In this document: positions 32,030 through 43,887 of the stretch, piece by piece
How the letters are laid out: each line of letters begins with the position of its first letter
Position numbering within the stretch: position 1 is the stretch's first letter
NCBI GenBank assembly: GCA_036429605.1
Contig: JAVFKD010000004.1
Span: 4,464,001-4,528,000, forward strand
Source of the DNA: Cladobotryum mycophilum
Taxonomy: Eukaryota; Ascomycota; Sordariomycetes; Hypocreales; Hypocreaceae
Length of the DNA stretch: 64,000 nucleotides
Reading direction: 5' to 3'
Notes under the pieces: generated by a model
What the model was told of the DNA's origin: nothing
Seen by the model: the letters and a program-made list of their open reading frames with translations, nothing else
The model's database searches: none
Translations under genes and position numbers: made by a program

Positions 32030-33854
32030 TCAAGGAATCTTGACGATTCCCTTGCCCAGAGGTGGCTTGTCCTGGGTAATGTTCTTCAGCTGAGGAAGGG
32101 TGAATGGCTTGGTAGAGCTGAGACTGTCAACTCTGCCAAGCAGCTTCTCCAAGTGTCGGAGCGAGGATGCGGGAGCGTATTGGGGACCCTCGTGGCCGGC
32201 CAACTGGGTGACGACGAAAGTCAAGCCACGTTCAGAGTGGGTAGTTCCCATGACACCGGATCCGGCGGGAAGGGAAGCACCGTAAAACTTGTCGTCCTCC
32301 AAGCCGGGCTTAAGACCGTATCGGGGGACGTAGAAGGGGTCGCTAGGAACAGACTGGAAGCCAAGCTTGCCGCCAAAGGTGGTGTTCTGGATGCCGAGGA
32401 GAAGACCGTTGGTCATGAGGATAAAGTCCATCTCACCTTGGGCGAGGATAACGTTCTTGGTTGCGTCGATGACGTGGCCAACCTCGTAGTCGCCAGAAGG
32501 TCGAGAAGGATCATCGCCATCGGGGTTATCGTACACGGGACCAGAGCACTCGGTCCAGTTGTTAGCCAGAGGAGCGTGGAGCGCCTTCTTGACATCAGCA
32601 CGGTCAAAGTAGGCGTAGCCATCTCCGAGAGGGTCGTAAGGCAAGGGGCAGTGGTCGAGAATGTTGTAGATGTTGAAGCAGGGGTTGAAATAAATGGCCG
32701 CCTCGTAGATGTCATTCCAGTAGCTGCCGCACTCGGGGATGGCAATCGCGGAGCCGTTGGGGTAGACCTTGACGCCAGGAGGGTAGTGAGGTTGAGGTCC
32801 CGGAGGAGGGAACTTGAGGTACTTCTTGTTGTAGGCGCCGAAGCCGCACTTGTCGGAGGTCTCCTTGAAGTGCTTCTTGCTGTTGTCGTCAAAGGCGAAC
32901 TGGTCAGGGTGTCGGACCATGTAGTCCCAGGCAATGACGTTGCTCTGGATCATGTCGCCGTAGAAAATACCATCGTAGACCAGCATACCGGCCACATCAA
33001 AGTACTTGGTGTCCTTGGCGTCGACAAAGTGGCTGGCGATGTACGGGCAGTACATTCCACCGTAGGACTCGCCGGTAACGTAGACCTTGTAGTCGTGCAA
33101 GTCAAAGGTGTCGACAAAGTTCTTCCAGAATCCCTTGAATTGCTCGGCTAGCTCGTCCTCGTTGTGAATGGTTGGCTTGCCCTCGGTGTATCCGACGCCA
33201 ACGGGCTGCTCGACCCAGACGACGTTGCTCAACAGGTGCCATGACCAAGGGTTCTGGACGGGCTCCTTGGTGCCGGGTTGCCAGACCAAAGGTCCGTTTT
33301 CTTGGAAGAAACCCAAGAGAGATGAGCAGCCAGGCTAGATATTTCCGGTCAGCTGCCATGTTCAGGTAGAGTAAATGTGGGAATGGTGGTTACTCACGCC
33401 GCCGTTCAGCCAGATGACAATCTCCTTCTTGTCCTTGAACTCCTCGTTGGCGGTGGGGAAGTACCAGAAGAAGAGCTTGTTGGCTTCGTCTGTCTTGTTG
33501 CTGACTGGCAGGTCACCGGAATAAGACTCGCCAACGTCAAACTTGATATCTGGAAGTCCAGTGCCATTGACGGCAAAAGCTGCACGATGTTAGCAAAATG
33601 CTCCCACCCCAAGGCAATTAATTGTAGGTAGCCATACGTGAGGTCTTGTCGGTGAGGAATCGGTGCCCGCTGGGAGGGCTCTCGGTAATGACGGGGGCTC
33701 TCTTCTCGAAAAGAGCTCGCTGCTGCTGCTGGTGAGTTTTCAACGCCTTGGGTCCATGCAGGGCGTGGATGAGCTGCTCTGCTCCAGGACGCGCAGGCTG
33801 GAATGCGGTGGCGGCTGAGCCCGCCAGAAGCGTCAAAAGCCACTGAGACTTCAT
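32030..33854 (-). CDS. Secreted serine carboxypeptidase (peptidase family S10)
   Basis: Exons 33854-33638, 33579-33398 and 33334-32030 give 567 residues. The introns are GT-AG and the second interrupts the conserved WLNGGPGCSS block exactly between its two glycines and PGCSS. A signal peptide (about 1-18) is followed by a Gln-rich propeptide with a KR site (ALFEKR). The catalytic Ser is in VTGESYGGMY, the Asp in QGEMDFI and the His in LAGHEGP. WVEQPVGVGY forms part of the substrate pocket. These enzymes release C-terminal amino acids at acid pH, in the vacuole or outside. The signal peptide and lack of an anchor favour secretion or vacuolar delivery. Confidence 0.92.
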
Positions 33855-36800
33855 CTTGTCGAATTTACTGTCAAAGGGACCCTGAAATGTCCTTGACTGC
33901 AGATGAATGGTTCTGGAAACAACATGGGAGACCTTGTGTCTTATTATACTCCTGCTATGCACTCCCGGAGCCAAGGCAAAGCAAGACACCGTCGTCAATT
34001 ATGGGTAATGACCGAGAGCGTTATCTCAGGCATCAGCTTATACGCGGATCCATACTGTGCACATCTACGGTGGAGATGGCCATGAGCCCCCATGTCAGCA
34101 TTAAAAACGGGCACCAAAGCTCCATCGCATATGTTGTGCCAATGGAATGCATGGATGCAAGACAAATAGGATCGAAGCCACCCAGGTCCGGCACTTTTGA
34201 ATCTCGTCAAGGGGGAAACAAGGCAAGGCGACGGGTCTGCGAATGCGACTTGGATTCGGATTTCATGTGCCGGATCAGGCTCGCCGGGGTCGCGAAGGGG
34301 GCGGGGAGGAGGAGCCAGGCACTTCTGTTTATGTATTACAGCAGTCCACTTGTTTTGGTAGGCTAGCCAATACAAACATGTCGTGATCGGCAGGTTCAAA
34401 AGTTCTGGTTCAATGTCTTAGTTTGGCCTGTTTAGACCATGACGCCATTTACTATGCGGAGATGAATATTCCGCACTGCCTGATTGTTTCTGAATCCTTC
34501 TACCTGTAGATAACAAAGGGGCATCAAAAACAAAAAAGAATAAACAGTCCTTATTATTACGCATTTATGCGGATGTTGGGCCCCAGCGGTGAGAGGCGGG
34601 AGCCCAAGAAGCAACTGGGCTGCTTACTCGACTCACCGGGTTGGTTACCTATGCTAACATCTCCATGCATATTGCTATGGAGTACTGCTTGCTTGGAAGA
34701 TTGTCCCAGGTAAATGTCTTGGCCGTGGTGGCGTCCCTGACTCCCGGTGGCGTGTCGGGACGGCGCATCGCTGGGTTGTGGATAGAGCGCCCTATACTAG
34801 ACACCCAATTTCCATCTCAAGGGTCAAAGAGGCATCGTGAAATCGGCGTCACAAATCCCAAACCCTGCGCCCGCGTTGTCTTGCCCGCGTCCGTTCGATT
34901 GGCAGCTTTACGTACACCGAGAAAGAAGGCTTCCATAGACATACAAGTAAGCTGGAGCTCCCCGAAACAAGAATCTCATGCGATTGTCTGCCTGTTTTTC
35001 CCACTTCTGCATGCTTACTTTATGTGCTACAAGTGGTACAAGTAACACTTTACGACTATCCCCACTTGAGACTTGCCAGCCCGCCAAATTCGCCATCGAG
35101 ATATGAAATAGCCCCTTTCCCCTCACCAGCGCCATGGAGCCTGCTATATGTACCCTTGTTCCACACGCGCAGCCATGCGAACTAAGAAGAGGCAGATGGC
35201 GATCTTGTTAATGGATGGAAGCACAATTGGCAAAATCGAGCGCTTCCGCGGACAACTTTGCCGTTGAACATGAAGTACAGGTAGGTGGTCGCTCGCCCAC
35301 CTCCCTGCGGTCAGTGCTTTCTCCTGTACCGCCAGCCAACCATCGTCCCCATGTCCATTTGTATGTATAAATAGCTAGCGACCGGTCAGGCTCCTCCCGT
35401 CGTCATACTTGTATGATCGCGGTGAAGTGAGCGAATGCAGCAGGGCGATCCACGGTGAGTCCTGCAAGATCCCTCAGTCACCGGTAGACCACAGCCCAAA
35501 GCGTCAAAGCCAGACAGGTCATCGATATCTCCGCACCCAGCCACCTGTAGAGATGAAGGGGTCTACCTGTAATACAAGGTCCGGACCTTAGCCGCATTCC
35601 ATCCAAGCCGTCCTGCCGTCCCCGTGTTATGAATCCTGCCTCCTCCCAACCCTCAACTTGGATGTTTGCATCCTCGAAGGAGCAATAACATTAGAAATTA
35701 TGCCCCGAATCTCTTGACTCTAATTCTACTACATCGTGTTCACTGCCGGCTTTTTAGATTCGGCCGGTACATATCCTTGTATGGGGAAAGGGGGCAAAAC
35801 TAGATTTAATAATCAACCTTGATGTTATGACTCGTGCCGCAATCCATCCTTGACAACCAGAGTATCGAGACCATCACCGACAAAGCCTCGGTACTATCAC
35901 AAAGTCCCATCTCACCTAATCAAATAATTATCTAAGGGGAGCCAAAAGGTGTTTCTGTAGAAAATCGGCAAGCTCTCACACACCCAAACTAGGTGCCTAG
36001 GTAGGAAACATGCATCACCGTTGGATGGCCAGAGCACACCATCCGCCAAATGGGACGAATAGCTTCAACATGAGCTTGTAGATAATGAGAGCAGTGTTAA
36101 ACATCAGCATGGTGCATTATACTGGGCTATCAGAGATTCTCGGATCCCTCGAAAGTTCAAGTAACGCTCGACAACTGGACATCATGTCAAGAGTAAGTAC
36201 TAAGCTCCATCACCCCCTCTCATTTCAACCAAGGCACCAATACCCCGCCATCATCCTCTATCATGATACGCAGATGGTCTTTGAGTGGCAGTTGTACGGT
36301 CATTACCTACACCTACCTAGTGAAACGAACATGTCGCCATGTCCCACAAAAACAGCTGTGTGCTCTATAGCAAATCAGAGATTCTACATGGTTTCCGCAT
36401 CCATGGATATGAATGCCTCATTAGGTCTGGTCCAAGCCCTGAAAACGAGGTTTCACAACACCCGAGACACGTCAGGATGCACAGAGGTCGTGTAATGAAA
36501 GACGTTGCCAACGCATGAACTTACTTTAAATGGCGCCCGCACTGCTCGCCGTATCATCAAGTCTCGGTGTTCCAAGGCTTATTTTTTCACGTGCTATGCG
36601 GCTATTTCCCTGGTTTACGACGCCGCTGCATGAACATCCGACAAGCAGCATCCGCCATAGCTGCAGGATGAGCTGAACAACCTGGACGCCCATATATAAG
36701 GTTGTTTCCCTTTGTATCCAAAGTCTGTTCACATTCTGTAATTTGACTGGCTACTGCACCGTATGGGTGTGCACAGTACAGCAAATTACATTAAGGGTCT

Positions 36801-38259
36801 CCTCCTCTTTCTTCCGAGGGCATGTCATCGTCGACACCACTATGGAAATCGGGATAAGGGATGGATGGATAAACACGCAGGTACCTGTACATGAGTCAAA
36901 GTTCACGTGTCTCTTTCTCTTTGTATACATATGTATTTATATAGATGTATATGATAACTATCATCATATTTTATTATCCCGAAGGTATGCGGTGGGATGA
37001 AATTTATATGCGGGGTGCCTCCCTCTTGCGGGATGAAACCTTTTGAAGCGGCCTAGTATACGGGGAACAGACCCTGGCGAGGATAAATCGCCGTGTTCCC
37101 CATAGATGCCCCCCGCAGCGGTTCAATGAGACATTTAAATCTCAAGCCTTGCAACGTTTTTTGGATGCCATTGGGTTGGACCGAGTGAGTACTATTCATC
37201 CGAGAGAGATGGATATCACATTTTCTCATGCGGTGGGGGTTGGTAGGTACAGGGTAAGCAAATATCAGCGCACATGACTGAAATCATGACCAGATGACAA
37301 AGGACGAGTGATGCATTTTCCGATGCACTGGTACTTGTACTTGTACGTATCAGGAAACCATCAGCGCTGGAACTGCATTGCCAAGGGGTCCATGGATGCC
37401 CTGTGTATGTACTTGTACATGCTGCACAGAGGCGTTCTTTGGGGGCATGACGACCAATGATGAGGGCTTCACATGCCACAGACGGGTTTCCTGCAGTAGC
37501 ATCGCACATACGGACAGGAACAACGTATTGATCCGCGTCCACCGCTACAAGCAAGACACGATCTCTCACAACTCATGCATGCAATGCAGGGCATGAACAA
37601 CTTTTTCGAGTCTGTGGCAAAGAGGTTTGACCATCTCGACCATCCATTGTTACCATCAACATAGCGCGCGGAGCTGTCCGTTCCAGCCCGTCCCATGCTA
37701 TCAATGGCTCGCTTATTTCTTTTTTAGTGGCATGTACAGGTACCCTCTCTCCCTCTGTTGCTCTGAACGGCATGGCATCCATGGATCCATCCATCCATCC
37801 AGGCGACCCCCCTCCCTCCACTGCATTAAGACGCCAACGCATCAACCAGCCTCCCAGAGTTGTTTTACTGGTTCCAGCGTGTAACATCATCCACTAACAA
37901 CCGCTGAATTTGAGTGGATCCCCCTAAAAAAAAAACAGAAGGGCCCCATAGTGCGCTCTCCCTCCCCCACCGCCAGGCGCTATTCAACTGGGCACCAGTC
38001 ACCTCAGTTTGGGTCTGCTGGGCTGAGATCCATAGTAAAAGCAACCTGTGACTGGACCTGGACTGGACTTGGAGGTGAGAGAGATATCGATGGCGCCAAC
38101 CGTCTTTCAACCTTGAAACGCTTTCCGCTTCGCAATTCCTGCAAAAAAAACCTCCATTCACGATCCCCTCCCTCACTCACATACAGGGTCTCGTCGAACG
38201 AGACAGCTGAGAAGCCGTCTGCCAGAAAATCTCGCTTTAGAGATGACTCGGGCAGCGCC
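33855..38259. other. 4.4 kb gene-free stretch
   Basis: I find no coding frame with family motifs on either strand. An isolated TATAAATA occurs at 35366-35373 without a convincing gene after it. CCAT microsatellite (about 37785-37800) and repeated TGTACTTGTA-type motifs (37330-37420) occur toward the end. A TATATAAGG-like site near 36692 also has no partner gene. It may hold noncoding transcripts or decayed elements, but nothing is demonstrable. Confidence 0.5.
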
Positions 38260-41200
38260 ATGGACTTTGTGAGCAGCCCGCCCTTGTCTCTCCCTTGAGA
38301 TGCCTTCCCCGCCAGAGAGAAAAAGCGGCCTGACCACAGAACTCGAGTCTGGGGAGGGGAAGGGGAGGAGGAGAGAGGCATGGATGAATGAAATCATGTG
38401 CAAAACCTTCTAACATTGTTCAATCTGCAGTGGTCGCGCTTGTTAAGCCCCTCTCCTCCGGGAGTTCTCGCCAGGACCAGGCCAAAGACCCTGCGAAACG
38501 GCTGCATCGCTTCGAGAAAGAATATGCTAGCTTGTTGGTGAGTCGTCGGTCGGCATCATCCATCGTGCCCAACACAACCACCATTCACCCCCAGGCATTG
38601 CTAACCAACACATGCTCAGTCAACATGGCGCAAGTCGTCCAACCTCTCCCAAGATAACGACGCCGCCGAGACGCTCGAGATCCGACTCCAAGAGCTGACA
38701 AACATCCTCAGCGACGAGAGCCGCCGACCGCTCCCGCACCCTTGCATACAATATGCCTCCCTCAAGCAGATCTATGTGCCCATAGGCAAGATTGCTACGA
38801 CCTCCTACAATGAATGGATCATCAAGGAGGCTGTTCTCTTCTTTGCGACCCTCATTGAGAGCGAAGAGGAAGCATTTGTCGAAAACTCGACCTTCTCCGC
38901 TAGTCTGACGAACCTCTTGGTGCGCATCACCGGGGTTAATAGTGCTAGGCTGGGACTCGACACCGAGTCGCGAGTTGTCGAGCTGGCGTTCAACATCACA
39001 ACCAAGATTCGTCTGGATCCCGTCATCCTCCCAGCATGGTTCAAGACGCACACGCCCGGTCCTCCAGGCCGTCATCGTAGAGCCGATAGCATCGTCAGCA
39101 TCCACGAGAAATTCGCCGGCCGAACAAAGAGGGCTGATTTCCCCCTCTTTTACATTTTGATGGATTACATCCACCACGAAGGCAAAGTTGGTGATTTTGC
39201 GCGCACAGGTCTCTTGTACATTATCGAGGCTGCCTCCCATTCCGAGGCGCTGGAGCAATGGATCGTAGAAAGCGATCTGTCGACCCTCATGGCAACCGGG
39301 CTCGGCGCCCTCTACAGCCAGCTCAGTCGCAAGCTGGTCATCGACCACCTGCCTCACGACCTACCACCTATTCTCGCCCTCTCTGACTATCAACACCCCT
39401 CGTCCAACTACGAAGTTATTAGCTCCTGCTCTTCTGAATTCCAGTCGCATCTCGAGACCTTCTTATCGCATCTCTTGTTCTGGCAGGATGTCTTGAACCA
39501 CTGTCGGTCTGACGAAGTCAAGTCTACCCTTCTGGAGCACTTTCAGGTCATATTTTTGAAACAATTATTGTGAGTACCTGCCTAAGCTCTAGCATTCTTT
39601 TCTTCTTCTTCTCTAACCAAATATTTAGGTATCCTTCGTTGCTCGAGTCTTCCGATATTGACGGAGGTTCGTCTGTCGCAGTCTTGACCTATCTACGCCG
39701 CATTATCGAGTCCTTGGATCACCCGGAAATGATCAATCTCATCCTACACTATCTTCTGGCCTTGCCCGATAATATCACCTCTCACACACCTCCGTCACAA
39801 ACCTCCATCAGTGCTGCTAGACAGCGAAAGTCTATGGACCTTGCTACCATGATGGCAGAGAAACCGGATACAACGGCCACTCCGCTACTCTTTAACTTGG
39901 TGGATCTCATTCTCGCTTGCTTGAGATCCCACAACCAGCAGACCATTTACGTAACACTCCAGTTGGTTTCGGCGATACTCAAGAGACACCACCGATACGC
40001 CGTTCTGACCCTGTTACAAACCGACATGTTCCCTAGCAACAACATTCATCGGACGGTTGGCGCTCACGAGCAAGAGATTGAGTATCTTGTTACCCTGGCG
40101 GAATCCATCGGCGGCAAAGATGATTTCAATGAAACATATGACAATATTTTAAAGGATACGGTGGCGCGCCTCGAGGGTCATCCATGCTCTCTGAACCTCG
40201 TTTCACCTAGAATGTCAGCCCAGAACCACAGGTTGCCAGGAGTTCCCGATAATTTGCCTGGAGCGCCAAAGGACGTTAGAGAACATACCCTCCGCCATGA
40301 CGATCCTCTCCTCAACGCCATCTTGGATCTCATGGAGACGTTCTTCTTAAACCCGGTAGAGACAAATTTGTCTGTTACTGAGACTGTGGTAGATATGGCA
40401 ATCTGCGGCTACATGAGCATCGAAGGATGGCTCGCTCGAAGCCCCAACAGCTACACCTACGATGAGGACCAGCAACAGAAGATGGCAGCAAAGTCTCATC
40501 ACTCAGATGAGGAATCAGATGAAGAGGTTGATCCTGCAGACGATGCGTCATCAACTTCAAGCGATGCAAACTCTCTCGACACCGAAGCCGAAAAATTAGA
40601 GTCCATGGAGAAATGCAGACTTCGTCCCAAGTGGACGGAGGGATCCCTTCCGAGAATTTTCATTGTCCTGAAGCGGCTTTGCGACCAGATTGCTGCTTTC
40701 AAAAAGACGGTACCGCGGTTCGAAGAGCTTCTTCAGCAGCGACGTGAGGCTTTCCAAACCGCCGATGCCATTCTGGATAACCCAACTCCTGCTCGATCAG
40801 GAACCCCCGCTCGACTGGGGACACCGGAGCGGGCTAGTCTTGACGAGCTTCTGCGTGCTGCATCACCAGCCCGACCCGCCGGCATCGAAGGGTTTGCTCA
40901 TCGTCTGCTTTCAGAGTTCGGAACCCCGAGCCGATCAACGACGCCCCGAGGACGCAAAGAGGGTAGATTGTCAGGCACTTCGACACCCGGGCACCCCGGC
41001 AGCGCCCCAGAACTGCTTGCACCAAAGGCAATCCCCATTGCTCAGAGACCACCTCCCTTGGCCTACAGTGATCACGGTAAAAACTCTGCTCAACGGGGTC
41101 TCTCTCCCTCGAGCGCGATAAGTGATGGAGCGACGTCCCGAGCTGATCGTGAGAGTCCTGCGGCTGTTCAGGCGGCGGAATATGCAGCCATTGATCAGAG

Positions 41201-41546
41201 CATCCTTGCTCGACGGGTGAGCTTACCTGCCGAGCAGTTTAAGCCAATGACTCTAAACTTGGATCGAAAGATTTCCGAGTCAACGGAGATGTTGAATTTG
41301 GAGGATGAACTAGGCAGTCTCTACGGAGGTGATAGCTTTGGTGATAGAAGTGAATTCACAACAGAACCAACAGAAACCACGGAGACGACGGACAATGTGG
41401 AGGAGCCTTCATCGCCCACTCTCGAGAACATGGTGTCGGTCTCTCATATCATTACCAATGTCCTTATTTACCAGGCTTTCCTCCTGGAGCTGGCTAGCCT
41501 TATGCAGGTTCGGGCTGGCATGTTCAATGAAGTTCGCTTTGTGTGA
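38260..41546 (+). CDS. FHIP/RAI16-like protein (FTS-Hook-FHIP family), one frame break
   Basis: Proposed exons: 38260-38268 (only Met-Asp-Phe), 38431-38537, 38620-39569 and 39629-41546, about 994 residues. The join gives MDF|WSRLL, the usual opening of fungal members, but exon 2 then needs one extra base to reach DPAKRLHRFEKEYASLL. The missing base is best placed in the C run at 38448-38451. Downstream, STWRKSSNLS, QIYVPIGK and KEAVLFF start the conserved helical-repeat body. An acidic Ser/Asp/Glu linker lies near 40495-40570 and a Pro/Ser/Thr-rich region follows. FHIP bridges Hook and dynein to early endosomes. The break is an assembly error or a real lesion. Otherwise translation could start at 38388. 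Confidence 0.75.
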
Positions 41547-42853
41547 TTGGAGCGGTAGGGGAGGGGGCGTGAAACAGCATCCTACAATACATTGGCATAC
41601 ATACATATTCTTATTACACATACACACACTTTATGCATCACGGAGGTAAAACTCGGAGGACTATTTTCATGACGGTATTTGTTATTGCACCCACGATGGC
41701 TGGGAGGGCGGGCGTCCAAGTTTGAGCTGCATTGCCATGGTGGTGGACCTTTTTCTGCCGGCGAGGGTGCAGGGTGGAGGGATATTGTTTTGGTGGGGGC
41801 GGGAAGGATTGCAACCCCCAAACCCCCCAAGTCTCTTTATGGTTGTCTTTCTCTTTTCTTTTTTTTGTGTTACGGCCTGTTATGATTGGTAATAAGCCCG
41901 ACGGGTTTATTGAGTTATGAGTACAGTAGATGGCGCCTAGTTTGGCCTATCAAAGCATCAGATATGAATTCCGGTTTCGTTTTTTCGTTTTTTGTGTCTG
42001 GGGGATTCATCCTTGCCGTGTGTCCGTCTCTCTTGTTTGTTCCGTATGCTTGGTGAAAGTTGAGTGGCGTGCAGCAGTAGGATGGTGAACGCTGGGCTGG
42101 TAATTGCATCAAATGGTCACACATGAACGGGAGGATGGTATCCACGATGCGGGGTTCGAAATTGAGACATGGAATATAATGTAAGATGGGTGATGGGTGA
42201 AGTGTCGCAGATTTGGAGTGAAACATGGGTGGAGAGAGGGGGATGTGGTGGGCTGGGGTTAGACTTGGTGGGGGGGTGAGTGCATATTGGTGAGAGTCTG
42301 GCTTACCTTCCCTGTTTGTGTTTTTTGCTTTCTTTTTGAGATGGAGATGGAGTATTGGGCCTCCAGGGCTATGAGTGGGATGGCTTATCGATGGACCATG
42401 CAGATATTTGTGAAGCAAGCATTCATGTTTCTATATACAATGGTTTGGTTCATGTTTAGTTTTATGTCCTATCTGTGTTGGTTCATGCTCAGCTCAGCGT
42501 TGATTCAGTGATGATTCAGGAGTAGAGGTGAAGCCATCACCCATCATCACTTTACTCCCCTTTGCATGTCCTAGTCTTTTCCATTCAACTTGTATCAACT
42601 TGATATTTTTTTTTTTTTGCGCGATTCACTGTAGAAGCAAGTAAACCATGAGTGATTCACAAAATATTCTTTCTCTTCTTTCTTTCTTTCTTGTTGTTTT
42701 TTTAATTGTATATAACAGCTCTTTTTTGTATTGATGCCCATACATACAATTTGTAGAACAGCAACTAGAATATCGCAAACGCTAATACTAACCAGGACAT
42801 AAAATAAAAAAAGGGAACAAAAAGGGGAGTATACTTTAAAAAAGGGGTTCACG
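41547..42853. other. Intergenic
   Basis: 3' flank of the FHIP-like gene and promoter of the next gene. T-rich and TTTC tracts lie near 42605-42700. No gene is supported. Confidence 0.45.
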
Positions 42854-43887
42854 ATGTCGTCCGACGATGCTGTTGCGCAGGCGTTCCTATCCGCCATGGC
42901 TCCCGCGCCGGAGCTCTCAGAGTGGACGTTTCCGCCGGGCCCGGTGATGGACATATATTACATTAGCCTAAAGGTGGTTCGCATGCAGCTCCTTGTAAGT
43001 ACTCAAAATGCATGTATGCCTGTCCTGATGGGGGCACCACATGCCAAGCTGGCATTGCCTCTTCTTTTTCAACATAACTTACAACAGACATGTTGCTTTA
43101 TTGGTGTAGGGCCCGGATATAACGGTGGAAGCTTTGATGGAACACATACGACATGCAAAGGTTTCGCCGGGCGAGCTGTTTTATCAGGTGTTTGCCATCA
43201 AGGCACACGATAATGAGTATTGGATCCAAGTCTGGGGACAGGCTACCTTTCACCCTTTGCTACGTGAGTAAAGAACCACCCCTAAACGCTAATCCTTCCA
43301 ATCCTTTGAATGAGGGACATGATATAGCGAGGTTGGACTTACATAGCGGGGAGATAGAGTATTTAAAAGGAGAAGGGTCCAAGATTGGAGATGACAAGTT
43401 CCAAGTTGTTGTCAAGGATGAGAACGAGGCCAAGTGCCTGACGCTGCGCATACCCGAACATAAAGTAGACCCAAAGCATTTCCAATTATACGACGCCGCA
43501 GGAGAAGCCAAGCTGGTGGGGGGCCCAAATCCTTTTTGTCTTTATTGACTTTTCCCTTTGCTCACAAATACGGGTATAATTATATTGAAATAGCAAGAGT
43601 ATCAGCGACACATGACCAAGTTTGGGCTCTACGCCGTAAAACCCCTGGCCGCATGCCAACACGCCCGCGACGGCACAGGCGCATGCTCGCAGGGCTTTGA
43701 CGTGTGCGACAGCTGCGCGCAGTGGATCCTCGGGCTGAAGAAGGGCATGTTCAACGACTTGCTGAACAGGGCGGGGAGGATCAGGTGGGACGACGAGGCT
43801 AGGTTTTGCATCAAGCATCAGAAAGGTGGGTGTGGGTTTTGTCATCCGCCGGTTGGGTATGGGAAGCCGGGGAGGAGGTATGCATGA
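42854..43887 (+). CDS. Unrecognised protein with C-terminal Cys/His-rich segment, four exons
   Basis: Exons 42854-42994, 43110-43263, 43328-43515 and 43594-43887 give 258 residues, with introns in phases 0, 1 and 0. The first two introns have good GTAAGT/GTGAGT donors. The third needs a weak GTGGGG donor but joins two frames cleanly. Without it the protein would stop at 43548 and the last part would be a separate small gene from 43612. The N-terminal part has no motif I recognise (MDIYYISLKV, ELFYQVFAIK, YWIQVWGQ). The last 98 residues carry nine Cys and three His, including CQHARDGTGAC, CDSCAQW and CIKHQKGGCGFCHP, compatible with zinc binding. Function unknown. Confidence 0.55.

Noticed and set aside
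32153..33151. 332-codon frame antisense to the serine carboxypeptidase
   Set aside because: Val/Leu/Arg-rich shadow of the sense gene whose catalytic motifs are intact on the other strand.
38620..39357. 245-codon frame antisense to the FHIP-like gene
   Set aside because: Shadow of a conserved exon, with no independent motif or promoter.
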